The notes under the pieces: model-generated
What the model was told of the DNA's origin: nothing
The model's database searches: none
Seen by the model: the letters and a program-made list of their open reading frames with translations, nothing else
Source: Massilia eburnea
GTDB lineage: Bacteria > Pseudomonadota > Gammaproteobacteria > Burkholderiales > Burkholderiaceae_D
Direction of reading: 5' to 3'
NCBI RefSeq assembly: GCF_009720745.1
Contig: NZ_WNKX01000007.1
Coordinates: forward strand, 224,478 to 288,477
DNA length: 64,000 nucleotides
Made by a program: the position numbers and the translations under genes
Shown here: positions 18,904-29,112 of the stretch, one piece after another
How the letters are laid out: each line of letters opens with the position of its first letter
Position numbering within the stretch: the first letter of the stretch is position 1

Positions 18904-18946
18904 AAAAAAGCAAGCGCCGCTTGCCATTGCTGGCAAGCGGCGCTTG
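18904..18946 (-). terminator. Intrinsic terminator of the TonB receptor gene
   Basis: On the minus strand a perfect 15-base stem (18932-18946 pairing with 18911-18925, loop of 6) is followed by a run of six T (complement of 18904-18909). It lies 17 bases after the stop of the 18964 gene and should stop its transcription before the facing thioesterase gene. Confidence 0.9.
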
Positions 18947-18963
18947 TGTTCAAGCCCTACGAA

Positions 18964-21810
18964 TCAGAACTTGTAGTTGGCGCCGATGTTGAAGAAGCGG
19001 CCAACTGCGCCCGACTGGTGCAGGGCTGGGTTGTAGAAGGTCGACGCTGCGCTGCCGTAGGTCTGGAAGTCCAGCGGCGCCTGCTTGTTGAACAGGTTCA
19101 GGATCGAACCGCTCAGGGTCCAGCGGTCGGTCAGCTTGTACGACGCGCTCAGGTCGAACGTGCTGAATGCTTTCACGCGGCAGAACTCTTGCGGTGCATT
19201 GGCAAAGGCGCCGCTGCCGAAGGCAATTGCGTCCTTACAGGTCTGTGCCGAGCCATTCGACGGGTCGGTCACGCTGTAGCCGGACACCCAGTTCAAGGTG
19301 CCGGTCACGTTCAGAGGACCATTGTCAAAGCCAAGGATCAGCTGTGCGCGATCGCGTGGGTTGCCGGTGTCGCCCGACACGCCGGAAGGACCGTGGGTGC
19401 CAGCCAGTTCGATTGCATCGCCGCCCGCAGTACCCTGCTTGTAGCTGAACATATGCGACTCGATCAGCTCCGCAGTGATCTTGCCAACGCCTGCCACATT
19501 GAAGCGGAAGCGCATGTCGATGTCCAGGCCACGGGTGGTGGTGAACAGCGCGTTCTCATACGGATATGGCGCGAACAGCATATTGCCCACTGCCGGCGTG
19601 TTGGTGCCCAGCGTGCCGTCCGGCAGTACGTAAGGCTGCGCAACCGGCGTGGCGGCGCGCACCACGAATGGCATCGCATCGTAGCCCGGATCGCTGTAGG
19701 CGCTGATGATCTGGTTGTCGACGCGGATATGGTAGTAGTCCGCCGACAGGTTGAACATCTTGTTCGGCTCGAAAATCATGCCCAGGGTGTAGGACTTGGA
19801 TTTCTCAGGCTTCAGGTTCTTGCCAGGCATCTGCACGCCGCCCAGGGCCACGTTACATTGCTGCGGGTAGTTGCCAGGAACCGTGGTCTTGTCGTCGCCA
19901 GGGTTGGCGCACAGGACCGGGTCGTCGGTGCCGTTGGCGGCGAAGAAGCTGCCGGTGTTGCCGGATTCCGCCGGGTTAGGCGCACGGAAGCCCTTGGTGT
20001 AGGTACCGCGCAGGGTCAGCTCCTTGATCGGCACGTACTTGAAGCCAGCCTTTGGCGTGGTCGAATTGGCGACGCCTTGAACATGGTCATAACGCAGCGA
20101 GGCGTCCAGTTCCAGGTTCTTCAGCACCGGCGCCACCAGTTCGGCGTAGGTAGCCGCGATTTTCTGGTTGCCGATGGCCCAGGCGTTGTTGCCAGCCTGG
20201 GTACCCTGTTCCACTGCGTCCGGCGCAACTGCGTCGAGCTTGCGGTAGGTGTATTCCGCGCCCAGGCCCAATGCCAGCGCACCGCCCTGCAGGGTTGCCA
20301 GTTCGCGCGAACCGCGCAGGCTGACGAAGGACAGTTCGCTGGTGGACTTGCTGCGCATCGTCGGGGCAATGAACTGGCGCAGGGCCGGATCATTGCCGGA
20401 AGCCGCGGCGCCAACCAGGTAAGGGTGTACCGGATCGTTGAAGGCAGCCTGCAGGTTGGCCATGTTGAAGTTGCCGTCAACGTCCTGCTTGACGGTGTTC
20501 TTGCTGTAGCCGATCGAAGCGGTCAGATCCCAGTCGCCCAGGGTGCCGGTGACGTCGCCGACGAAGCGCACGGTGTCCGACTTCAGGCCGGTGCGGGTAC
20601 CGCCCAGTTCAGGGAAGTTGTACTGCAGCAGCTGCGGCGCGCCGGTGGTGTTGCCCGGATAGGTGGCCGGAACGGTCAGCAGCAGCGGGCCGGCCAGCGG
20701 CGTCGCCACCGGAATCGGATAGTGCGGGCCAAACTGCAGGCCGGTCAGGCCGCCGGCAACCGCGAGGGAGTTGGCATAACGGCCCAGCTGTTCGGCATCG
20801 GAACGGAAGTAGGAACCTTTCAGGTTCAGCTTCCAGTCGCCGCCCAGCTTCTGCACGAAGGAGCCGATGACGTTGATGTTCTTGGTCTCGGGCTGCAGTT
20901 CCAGGTCGTTGTCGTGGTAGGCGCACTGCTTGGCGTCCAGCATGGCCTGGTTACAGCCTGGCAGGAAGCCGGAGATTTCGCCCGTGTTCGGGTCGACCAG
21001 GTAGCCGGTCAGGGAACCTGGCTGGCCGCCGTTGGAAGGCGTTGGCACGCCGCGCGTACGATCGCGGCCGCCCAGTGCGGTCCAATCGGTGCGGGTGAAG
21101 TCCTTGCCCAGGCGATCGGTCACCAGGATCTTGTTCTGCTTGCGGTATTCGACCGCAATGTAGGTGTTGTGGCCGTCCGCATCCAGGTCGCCCCAGCCAT
21201 AGATGCCGGAGACGTGGGCCGTCTTGCCGTCGTGGTGCGAGGATTCGCCGCCTTCGGCCGTGATGCTGCCGCCGACCATGCTCTTCTTCAGGATCACGTT
21301 GACCACGCCGGCCACCGCATCGGAGCCGTACACGGAAGACGCGCCATCTTTCAGGATCTCGATGCGTTCGATCGCTTCGAACGGGATCTGGCTGATGTCG
21401 ACGAAGCTGCGCTGGCCGTCATCGGACAACGCGTAAGGCGCCATGCGGTGGCCGTCGATCAGCACCAGGGTGGCGCCCACGGACAGGCCGCGCAGCGAGA
21501 TGCCGCTGGCGCCGCCGGCGAAGGCGCCGCTGAATGCTTGCGACAGCGTACCCTGGCCGTTGGCCGTCACGTTGCGCAGCACTTCGGAAACGGAGGTATA
21601 GCCGGAAGCCTTCAAATCCTGTGCGGTCAGCACTTGCACAGGGCTTGGCGTCTCCTTGTCGGTACGGCGGATGTTCGAGCCGGTGATTTCCACACGCTGG
21701 ATCGGTTGCGAAGCTTCCGGTCCGGAGGTGGTTTGCGCCTGGACTGCCGGCGCGAAGGCCAGGGTGCCAAGGGCCAGGTGGACTGCGAGGGGCAATACTT
21801 TGTGCTTCAT
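18964..21810 (-). CDS. TonB-dependent outer-membrane receptor
   Basis: A 948-residue receptor with a signal peptide ending in VQA|Q, a TonB box-like VQRVEITGSNIRR, a plug domain (about 60-180, with PSPVQVLTAQDLKASG and the GLSVGATLVLIDGHR stretch) and a large barrel ending in Phe (NIGANYKF). TonB receptors import large or scarce substrates using energy from TonB. The class with ITGSNIRR is common for carbohydrate or peptide uptake in this group, but the substrate is unknown. ATG 21810 is preferred over 21825 because GGAG sits nine bases before it. An intrinsic terminator follows. It stands alone in a single-gene unit. Confidence 0.93.
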   Translation of the reverse strand: MKHKVLPLAVHLALGTLAFAPAVQAQTTSGPEASQPIQRVEITGSNIRRTDKETPSPVQVLTAQDLKASGYTSVSEVLRNVTANGQGTLSQAFSGAFAGGASGISLRGLSVGATLVLIDGHRMAPYALSDDGQRSFVDISQIPFEAIERIEILKDGASSVYGSDAVAGVVNVILKKSMVGGSITAEGGESSHHDGKTAHVSGIYGWGDLDADGHNTYIAVEYRKQNKILVTDRLGKDFTRTDWTALGGRDRTRGVPTPSNGGQPGSLTGYLVDPNTGEISGFLPGCNQAMLDAKQCAYHDNDLELQPETKNINVIGSFVQKLGGDWKLNLKGSYFRSDAEQLGRYANSLAVAGGLTGLQFGPHYPIPVATPLAGPLLLTVPATYPGNTTGAPQLLQYNFPELGGTRTGLKSDTVRFVGDVTGTLGDWDLTASIGYSKNTVKQDVDGNFNMANLQAAFNDPVHPYLVGAAASGNDPALRQFIAPTMRSKSTSELSFVSLRGSRELATLQGGALALGLGAEYTYRKLDAVAPDAVEQGTQAGNNAWAIGNQKIAATYAELVAPVLKNLELDASLRYDHVQGVANSTTPKAGFKYVPIKELTLRGTYTKGFRAPNPAESGNTGSFFAANGTDDPVLCANPGDDKTTVPGNYPQQCNVALGGVQMPGKNLKPEKSKSYTLGMIFEPNKMFNLSADYYHIRVDNQIISAYSDPGYDAMPFVVRAATPVAQPYVLPDGTLGTNTPAVGNMLFAPYPYENALFTTTRGLDIDMRFRFNVAGVGKITAELIESHMFSYKQGTAGGDAIELAGTHGPSGVSGDTGNPRDRAQLILGFDNGPLNVTGTLNWVSGYSVTDPSNGSAQTCKDAIAFGSGAFANAPQEFCRVKAFSTFDLSASYKLTDRWTLSGSILNLFNKQAPLDFQTYGSAASTFYNPALHQSGAVGRFFNIGANYKF

Positions 21811-21945
21811 TCTGATGATCTCCATGAGGATGAGGCGATCATCAGATCACTTTCGATATCTAATCGTCAATTAGAAACTTTATAATGTTGCCCCATTTCC
21901 ACAAAATTACAACTGGTTACAAGTGACTACTTTTCCGCACTTGAC

Positions 21946-22044
21946 CTATTGCCCTCGCGAGCTGCCGGAACGACGACGCTTCCCCGCGAAGCAGGCAAGC
22001 GGGAACAGGGCCAGCGCGGCACACAAACGCACAAACAGCATCAT
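21946..22044 (-). CDS. putative 32-residue small membrane protein
   Basis: A short open frame beginning 4 bases after the stop of the unknown gene at 22049, with GGAG about ten bases ahead. The product has a hydrophobic helix (LFVRLCAALALFPLACFAG) followed by KRRR and a polar tail, a layout common for single-pass small proteins. It is small enough to be chance. It could be translated by coupling with the upstream gene. Confidence 0.3.
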   Translation of the reverse strand: MMLFVRLCAALALFPLACFAGKRRRSGSSRGQ

Positions 22045-22048
22045 CGCT

Positions 22049-22927
22049 TCAGAACTCCACCTCAAAATAGACCGGCGCCCGGTGCTGCTCCGCCCAGTGC
22101 AGGATGGCGCGCACTTCCTCCAGCGCAGCCAGCGTGGCCTTCTTGGCCGGCAGCTTTTTTGCCGTTGCGTCGATTGCAGCGAGCAGTCCGTCGACCGCTT
22201 TCAGCACTTCCACAGCCGGCGCGCCGTCCTGTGCTGCCTGGCCGTCGATACCAACGTACTTTGACAGCGCAGGAAGGCCCGCCTCCTCGCTGATCGCCTC
22301 GAGCTTGCTCCAGGCGCGGCCCAGCGCACCCGCATCCATGTCCGGCTGCAGCGGGCACGCCGGCTGCGCAACCAGCCACATTGGCATGCCCGCCGAGCGG
22401 AACATTTTGGCAGCCTCGCGCCGGCGCTCCATCAGCTTGGCGTTGAAAGCGGGATCGGCGATCGCCGCGATCCATTCATTGGCGAAGGCCTCCTCCAGCT
22501 TGCGCATGCGCCGGACGTCGTCGACAACATCGGCCGGGAAAGCGCTGATGCTGCTGCGTTGCGAGACGATGCCCCAGCCAAAATGCGACATCCCATGCGC
22601 TTTCAGCACGCCCATGGCGCCGTCCTGCTTTGCGTAATACTCGTTGACCGTCTTGTCGATCTCCTTGCTGCTCTGGCCCATTGCATTGATGGCCTTTACC
22701 TTGGCATCGCTGAAAAACTCCCCCCGCGCATGACGACGGGCGATCATCAGTTCATTGTGGGCTTCACGCTCGGCCTGCAATTGTTCGCGCAACGCCAGCA
22801 GGCGCTCGATAGCAGCGCGTTCGGCGTCGGAGGCGGCGCGGGACAGCGCCATCTCCAATGCGCGTCGCTCCAGTTCTTTGGAGCGCGATAAGTTGATCTT
22901 TGCTTCTGTCCTGGGTGGTGTCGTCAT
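22049..22927 (-). CDS. unknown cytoplasmic protein, coiled-coil N-terminus
   Basis: A 292-residue protein with no signal peptide. Residues about 1-75 are rich in Glu/Arg/Ala (ELERRALEMALSRAASDAER) and probably form a coiled coil. The rest is helical, with ALRRMRKLEEAF-like segments, and has Trp and Cys in the middle (PMWLVAQPACPL). I do not recognise a family. Start ATG 22927 chosen because the frame upstream has no support. Transcribed towards the TonB receptor, but 238 bases separate them. Confidence 0.6.
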   Translation of the reverse strand: MTTPPRTEAKINLSRSKELERRALEMALSRAASDAERAAIERLLALREQLQAEREAHNELMIARRHARGEFFSDAKVKAINAMGQSSKEIDKTVNEYYAKQDGAMGVLKAHGMSHFGWGIVSQRSSISAFPADVVDDVRRMRKLEEAFANEWIAAIADPAFNAKLMERRREAAKMFRSAGMPMWLVAQPACPLQPDMDAGALGRAWSKLEAISEEAGLPALSKYVGIDGQAAQDGAPAVEVLKAVDGLLAAIDATAKKLPAKKATLAALEEVRAILHWAEQHRAPVYFEVEF

Positions 22928-22962
22928 GCCGCTGATCCGTTGGTGACTTCCGGAAACATTAG

Positions 22963-24534
<1,572 letters not shown>

Positions 24535-24544
24535 GAAAAACATT

Positions 24545-25435
24545 ATGGATACCACCCTGTACACCACCCCGCGCGACCTGATTCGCCACGCAGTCACCCG
24601 CTTCAACAAGGCCAAGCTGTTCTTCGGCCATGGCAGCGCCGAGGCTTACGATGAAGCGGCCTACCTGACGCTGCACACCCTGGCCTTGCCGCTGGACCGC
24701 CTGGAGCCGTTCATGGACGCGCGCCTGCAGCCGGAAGAAGTGGCCGAAGTGCTGGCCGTGATCGAGCGCCGCGCCAACGAGCGCGTACCGGCTGCCTACA
24801 TCACCAACGAGGCATGGCTGGGCACCTACAACTTCTACGTCGACGAGCGCACCATCGTGCCGCGCTCCTATATCGCAGAACTGATTCCTTCCTACTTCGC
24901 GCCGTGGGTCAATGATGCGGACAACGTGTCGAACATCCTGGAACTGTGCACGGGGTCGGGCTGCCTGGCCATCATGATGGCGGACGCCTTCCCGGATGCT
25001 GTGGTGGATGCAGTCGATATCTCTGGCGATGCGCTGGAAGTGGCGCGCAGGAACGTCGACACCTACAAGCTGAATGACCGCGTGAACCTGATCCAGTCGG
25101 ACCTGTACGCCAACGTCCCGGCGGGCAAGAAGTATGACCTGATCATCAGCAACCCGCCGTATGTGAATTCTTCGTCGATGGCCAAGCTGCCGCAGGAATA
25201 CCTGCACGAGCCGCAGATCGCCCTGGACGGCGGCGCGGACGGCATGGACCTGGTGCGCAAGATCGTTGCCGGTGCGGCTGAACGTTTGACCGATGACGGT
25301 TTGCTGATCGTTGAAATCGGCAATGAGAAAGAGTTTGCGGAGGCAGCCTTTGGCGAACTGGGGCTGACCTGGCTGACGACCAGCCAGGGCGATGATATGG
25401 TGTTCCTGCTGACTGCTGACCAACTGAAAATCTAA
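24545..25435 (+). CDS. prmB: 50S ribosomal protein L3 glutamine methyltransferase PrmB
   Basis: A 296-residue class I SAM methyltransferase that methylates a glutamine in ribosomal protein L3. The SAM loop ELCTGSGCLAIMMA and the NPPY motif (203-206) identify the N5-glutamine methyltransferase family; the length and GGADGMDLVRKI point to PrmB rather than PrmC. It follows dapE after 10 bases, probably in the same operon. Its stop codon TAA forms the left end of a repeat element. Confidence 0.92.
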   Translation: MDTTLYTTPRDLIRHAVTRFNKAKLFFGHGSAEAYDEAAYLTLHTLALPLDRLEPFMDARLQPEEVAEVLAVIERRANERVPAAYITNEAWLGTYNFYVDERTIVPRSYIAELIPSYFAPWVNDADNVSNILELCTGSGCLAIMMADAFPDAVVDAVDISGDALEVARRNVDTYKLNDRVNLIQSDLYANVPAGKKYDLIISNPPYVNSSSMAKLPQEYLHEPQIALDGGADGMDLVRKIVAGAAERLTDDGLLIVEIGNEKEFAEAAFGELGLTWLTTSQGDDMVFLLTADQLKI

Positions 25436-25548
25436 ACCCGGCAAAGCGGGGTCAGACCCAAGGGTCAAGCCCTGTCTGTGCCACTGTCCGCGGCTTCGGC
25501 ATAGCCGGGGTCTGACCCTTGGGTCTGACCCAGGTTTACCGGGTTTTA
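25433..25548. repeat. Palindromic repeat element R3
   Basis: It begins with the prmB stop (TAAACCCGG) and ends in TTTACCGGGTTTTA, so AAACCCGGTAA-like sequences form inverted ends. Inside there are several GGGTCAGACCC/GGGTCTGACCC copies. It lies ahead of the ABC-F gene, and RNA from it would form nested hairpins. Confidence 0.88.
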
Positions 25549-25565
25549 ACGAGAATGACCACGAA

Positions 25566-27521
25566 ATGATCCGCTTCACCAACGTCAGCCTGATGCGCGG
25601 CCTGAAACCGCTGCTGGAAAATGCCGACCTGACCCTGAACCCAGGCGACAAGATCGGCCTCATCGGGGCCAACGGCGCCGGCAAATCCAGCCTGTTCGCC
25701 ATGCTGCGCAACGAGCTGCACCCGGACCTGGGCGACATCGACTTCCCGAAAAGCTGGCGCATGGCCTACGTAGCGCAGGAGACCCCTGCCCTGCCACGCA
25801 CCGCCATCGACTATGCCATCGACGGCGACGCCCACCTGCGCGAATTGCAAGCCGAACTGGCCCGCCTGGAAGCCATGCCGGACTCCCCGGAGCACGGCAT
25901 CGAGATCGCCCACGTCCACACCGCCCTGGCCGACGCCGACGCCTATACCGTCCAGTCGCGCGCCGAGCAGCTGCTGCTTGGCCTTGGCTTCACGCTGGAG
26001 CAGATGCAGCAGCCGGTAGCGAGCTTCTCGGGCGGCTGGCGTATGCGCCTGAACCTGGCGCAGGCCCTGATGTGTCCTTCCGACCTGCTGCTGCTGGACG
26101 AACCGACCAACCACCTGGACCTGGACGCGATCATCTGGCTGGAAGACTGGCTGAAGCGCTACCCCGGCACCCTGATCATCATTTCCCACGACCGCGATTT
26201 CCTCGACGAGATCGTGAACGTGATCGTCCACATCGACGAGCGCAAGCTGAAACGCTACTCGGGCAACTACTCCGGCTTTGAACGCCAGCGCGCCGCCCAC
26301 CTGGTGCTGCAGGCGTCGGCGATCGAAAAGCAGCAGCGCGCCCGCGCCCACCTGCAATCGTTCATCGACCGCTTCAAGGCCAAGGCCACCAAGGCGCGCC
26401 AGGCGCAGTCCCGCATGAAGCAGCTGGCCAAGATGGAAGAACTGGCGCCGCTGCGCGCCGCCGCCGAATTCAGCTTCGAATTCCGCGACCCGGTCAGCGC
26501 GCCGAATCCGCTGCTGGTGATGGAAGACGTCAACTGCGGCTACCACACCGACCAGGGCGACAAGACCATTGTGCGCGGCGTGACCTTCTCCCTGGTGCAA
26601 GGCCAGCGTATCGGCCTGCTGGGCGTGAACGGCGCCGGCAAATCGACCCTGATCAAGACCATCGCCGGCGACATCGACCCGCTGACAGGCACCGCCACCA
26701 CCGGCAAAGGCCTGGTGATCGGCTACTTCGCCCAGCACCAGGTGGAGATGCTGCGCCACGACGAATCGCCGCTGTGGCACCTGCAGAAAATGGCGCCGAC
26801 CGTGCGCGAGCAGGAACTGCGCAACTTCCTGGGCAGCTTCAACTTCCCGGGCGAAATGGTGACCAGCAAGATCGCCCCGTTCTCCGGCGGCGAAAAGGCA
26901 CGCCTGGCGCTGGCCCTGATCGTGTGGCAGCGTCCCAACCTGCTGCTGCTGGACGAACCGACCAACCACCTGGACCTGGAAACGCGTGAAGCGCTGACCG
27001 ACGCGCTGGCACAGTTCGAAGGCACCCTGCTGGTGGTATCGCACGACCGTCACCTGCTGCGCGCCACCACCGAGCAATTCATCATCGTCGAGAACGGCCG
27101 CCTGCGCGAATTCGACGGCGACCTCGATGACTACAAGGACTGGCTGCTGCAAACCAAGATGGCAAAGCCGGCTGCCGCCAGCCCCGCGCCTGCCGCCGGC
27201 AGCGCCGCCGCAGCGGTCGAAGTCTCGCCCGTCGACCGCAAGGAACAGAAACGCCTGGAAGCCGAGCAGCGCCAGCGCCTGTCCGCCCAGCGCAAGCCCC
27301 TGGAAAACCGCCTGAAAAAGGTGGAAGCCGCCATGGCCCAGCGCAGCGAGCAGAAAGCCACGATCGACGCTGCCCTGGCCGATCCCGCGATCTACGAAGC
27401 GGAGAACAAGCCAAAGCTGAAAACCCTGCTGGCAGACCAGGTCGAATGCAGCAAGGAGCTGGAGCAGCTGGAAGGGGAATGGCTCGAGCTTCAGGAGCAG
27501 CTGGAAGCGCTGGCCGCCTGA
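25566..27521 (+). CDS. ABC-F family ATPase (YheS-like)
   Basis: A 651-residue protein with two ABC domains and no membrane part, hence ABC-F. Walker A in the first domain is GANGAGKS (34-41) and in the second GVNGAGKS (about 352-359); both have LDEPTNHLDL and a signature SFSGG / PFSGGEK. A Lys/Glu-rich helical tail follows. ABC-F proteins work on the ribosome, for example to release stalled elongation. YheS fits the length best; Uup or EttA are less likely. The 3' end overlaps the facing CheW gene by 31 bases. Confidence 0.9.
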   Translation: MIRFTNVSLMRGLKPLLENADLTLNPGDKIGLIGANGAGKSSLFAMLRNELHPDLGDIDFPKSWRMAYVAQETPALPRTAIDYAIDGDAHLRELQAELARLEAMPDSPEHGIEIAHVHTALADADAYTVQSRAEQLLLGLGFTLEQMQQPVASFSGGWRMRLNLAQALMCPSDLLLLDEPTNHLDLDAIIWLEDWLKRYPGTLIIISHDRDFLDEIVNVIVHIDERKLKRYSGNYSGFERQRAAHLVLQASAIEKQQRARAHLQSFIDRFKAKATKARQAQSRMKQLAKMEELAPLRAAAEFSFEFRDPVSAPNPLLVMEDVNCGYHTDQGDKTIVRGVTFSLVQGQRIGLLGVNGAGKSTLIKTIAGDIDPLTGTATTGKGLVIGYFAQHQVEMLRHDESPLWHLQKMAPTVREQELRNFLGSFNFPGEMVTSKIAPFSGGEKARLALALIVWQRPNLLLLDEPTNHLDLETREALTDALAQFEGTLLVVSHDRHLLRATTEQFIIVENGRLREFDGDLDDYKDWLLQTKMAKPAAASPAPAAGSAAAAVEVSPVDRKEQKRLEAEQRQRLSAQRKPLENRLKKVEAAMAQRSEQKATIDAALADPAIYEAENKPKLKTLLADQVECSKELEQLEGEWLELQEQLEALAA

Positions 27522-27961
27522 CGCTGGCGCCCCGTGCCGCGCACCGCCATCAGGCGGTCGATATCGAGCAGGATCAGCTTGCGTTCGCCCAGCAGGCCCA
27601 TGCCCAGCAGGTAATCCACTTCCTCGCCCACATGCGGCAAGGGGTGGACGCTCGATGCCGGCAGCGTCACCAGGTCGGTCACGCCATCGGTGACCATGCC
27701 CATCACGCAAGTCGACAGCTGCAGGATGATCACGTCCGTGCGCGGATCGTGCGCCGGCGGGCGCGGGCCGAACGCCACGCGCATGTCCACAATGGGCATG
27801 ATCACGCCGCGCGACAAAGCCACACCCTCCACCAATTCCCCGCCCGAAGCAATGCGTTCGAGCGCGCTCAATGGACGCAACTCCTGCACGCGGCGGTAGT
27901 CCAGCGCATACTCAAGGCCGCCCAGGCGGAACGTCAGGTACTGTCGCAGGTCGGCTTCCAT
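27491..27961 (-). CDS. stand-alone CheW-domain protein
   Basis: A 156-residue protein of the CheW fold: QYLTFRLGGLEYALDYRRVQEL near the start, GVIMPIVDMRVAFG in the middle and LLGMGLLGERKLILLDIDRLM near the end. CheW couples chemoreceptors to the CheA kinase. No receptor or CheA is nearby, so it may act with a remote cluster. It overlaps the end of the ABC-F gene in opposite direction and is divergent from the HDOD gene, which is also a signalling domain. Confidence 0.88.
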   Translation of the reverse strand: MEADLRQYLTFRLGGLEYALDYRRVQELRPLSALERIASGGELVEGVALSRGVIMPIVDMRVAFGPRPPAHDPRTDVIILQLSTCVMGMVTDGVTDLVTLPASSVHPLPHVGEEVDYLLGMGLLGERKLILLDIDRLMAVRGTGRQRQAASASSCS

Positions 27962-28089
27962 AGTGCTCCTCTGATTCCGGTGATACTCCTCGCCATCGTA
28001 CCGTTACGCAACAGCAAGCAGTTTGACCATCCTCAAAGGAATCCTCCTAGGCTACAATGCTTTCATGACAATTGCTGGGGAAAGCAACA

Positions 28090-29112
28090 ATGTACCAATG
28101 GCTGAAGCGACTGCTCGCCAAACCTGAAAGCAGCCCAAAGCCGGCTTTGCAATGCGCGCCGGAGCCGCCTGCGGCGCCGCCCAGCGCCCCGATCCTCTCG
28201 CCCGCGGTGGAAGGCGGCCCCGATTTCGAACAGAAAGACCTGGTCAACTCCACCTTCCAGCGCTGGCTGTTCAACCTGCGCGAAGACGAAGCCCTCGACA
28301 CCAACGCCCCCGAAGGCCGCGTGCTGCACGAATTGATCATGGCCGCGCAATCGGGCCACAACGCCGCCGACATGCTGCGCCGCATGCCAGGCGTGATCCC
28401 GCAGCTGCTGCAAAGCCTGCGCAGCGAAAATTTCGCCGGCGCCGACATCGCCCGCAACATCTCCAGCGACCTGGTACTGGTGGGCTCCGTGCTGCGCCTG
28501 GCCAATGCCGCCATCCTGAACAGCGGCGAGCCGACCACCATCAAGAGCGTCGAGCACGCCGTCATCGTCGTCGGGCAGGAAGGCCTGCGCCAGCTGATCA
28601 CCTCCGTCGCTTTCCGGCCGATTATCGACCTGAACTCAGGCTACTACACCAAGCTGCTGGCGCCGCGCATCTGGGACCAGTCGGAAAAAAGCGCCATTGC
28701 CTGCCGCATGCTGGCGCCGGAATTCGGCGTCGAACCGTTTGAAGCCTTCCTGGCCGGCCTGGTGGTGAACTCCGGCCTGCTGACGGCCCTGCGCGTGATG
28801 GACAGCGTGGGCGCCAAGCCCGGCGAACTGGGTTCCGCCACTTTCCGCGCCCGCCTTGCTCGCGAAGGCCGCGCCATTTCAGCCGGCATCTCGGAAGCCT
28901 GGAACTTCTCGCCCGCCGTCACGCAAGCGATCCGCGAGCAGGAAGACACGCGCGGAGGCGGCGCCCTGTCGCCGATGGGACGCGTGCTGGCGGTCGGCGA
29001 CTACCTGTCGAAAATCCGCATGCTGCAAGCCAACCGCATGATCAACGACACCGAGCACAACCTGTTCCACGACCTGCCCCTCGGCGCCCTGCCCTGCTAC
29101 GCCGCCATCTAA
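28090..29112 (+). CDS. HDOD-domain protein
   Basis: A 340-residue protein with an HDOD domain (about 80-290), an HD-hydrolase-like fold without its catalytic pairs, common in signal transduction and motility regulation. Segments IARNISSDLVLVGSVLRLAN and TIKSVEHAVIVVGQEGLRQL are typical. The first 50 residues are a Pro/Ala-rich linker. ATG 28090 follows GGGGAAA; an earlier ATG at 28072 lies in the leader. Its 3' end meets the first FapA gene with no gap. Confidence 0.85.
   Translation: MYQWLKRLLAKPESSPKPALQCAPEPPAAPPSAPILSPAVEGGPDFEQKDLVNSTFQRWLFNLREDEALDTNAPEGRVLHELIMAAQSGHNAADMLRRMPGVIPQLLQSLRSENFAGADIARNISSDLVLVGSVLRLANAAILNSGEPTTIKSVEHAVIVVGQEGLRQLITSVAFRPIIDLNSGYYTKLLAPRIWDQSEKSAIACRMLAPEFGVEPFEAFLAGLVVNSGLLTALRVMDSVGAKPGELGSATFRARLAREGRAISAGISEAWNFSPAVTQAIREQEDTRGGGALSPMGRVLAVGDYLSKIRMLQANRMINDTEHNLFHDLPLGALPCYAAI

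Noticed and set aside
18946..21885. Very long plus-strand frame (about 980 codons) opposite the TonB receptor
   Set aside because: It is antisense to a receptor with a clear signal peptide, plug and barrel; the product is repetitive His/Arg/Gly without a domain.
25536..27710. Long minus-strand frame opposite the ABC-F gene
   Set aside because: Shadow of the ABC-F reading frame; no recognisable domain.
28023..28058. Sigma-70 promoter before the HDOD gene (TTGACC and TACAAT)
   Set aside because: Spacing of 24 bases is too long for a normal promoter.
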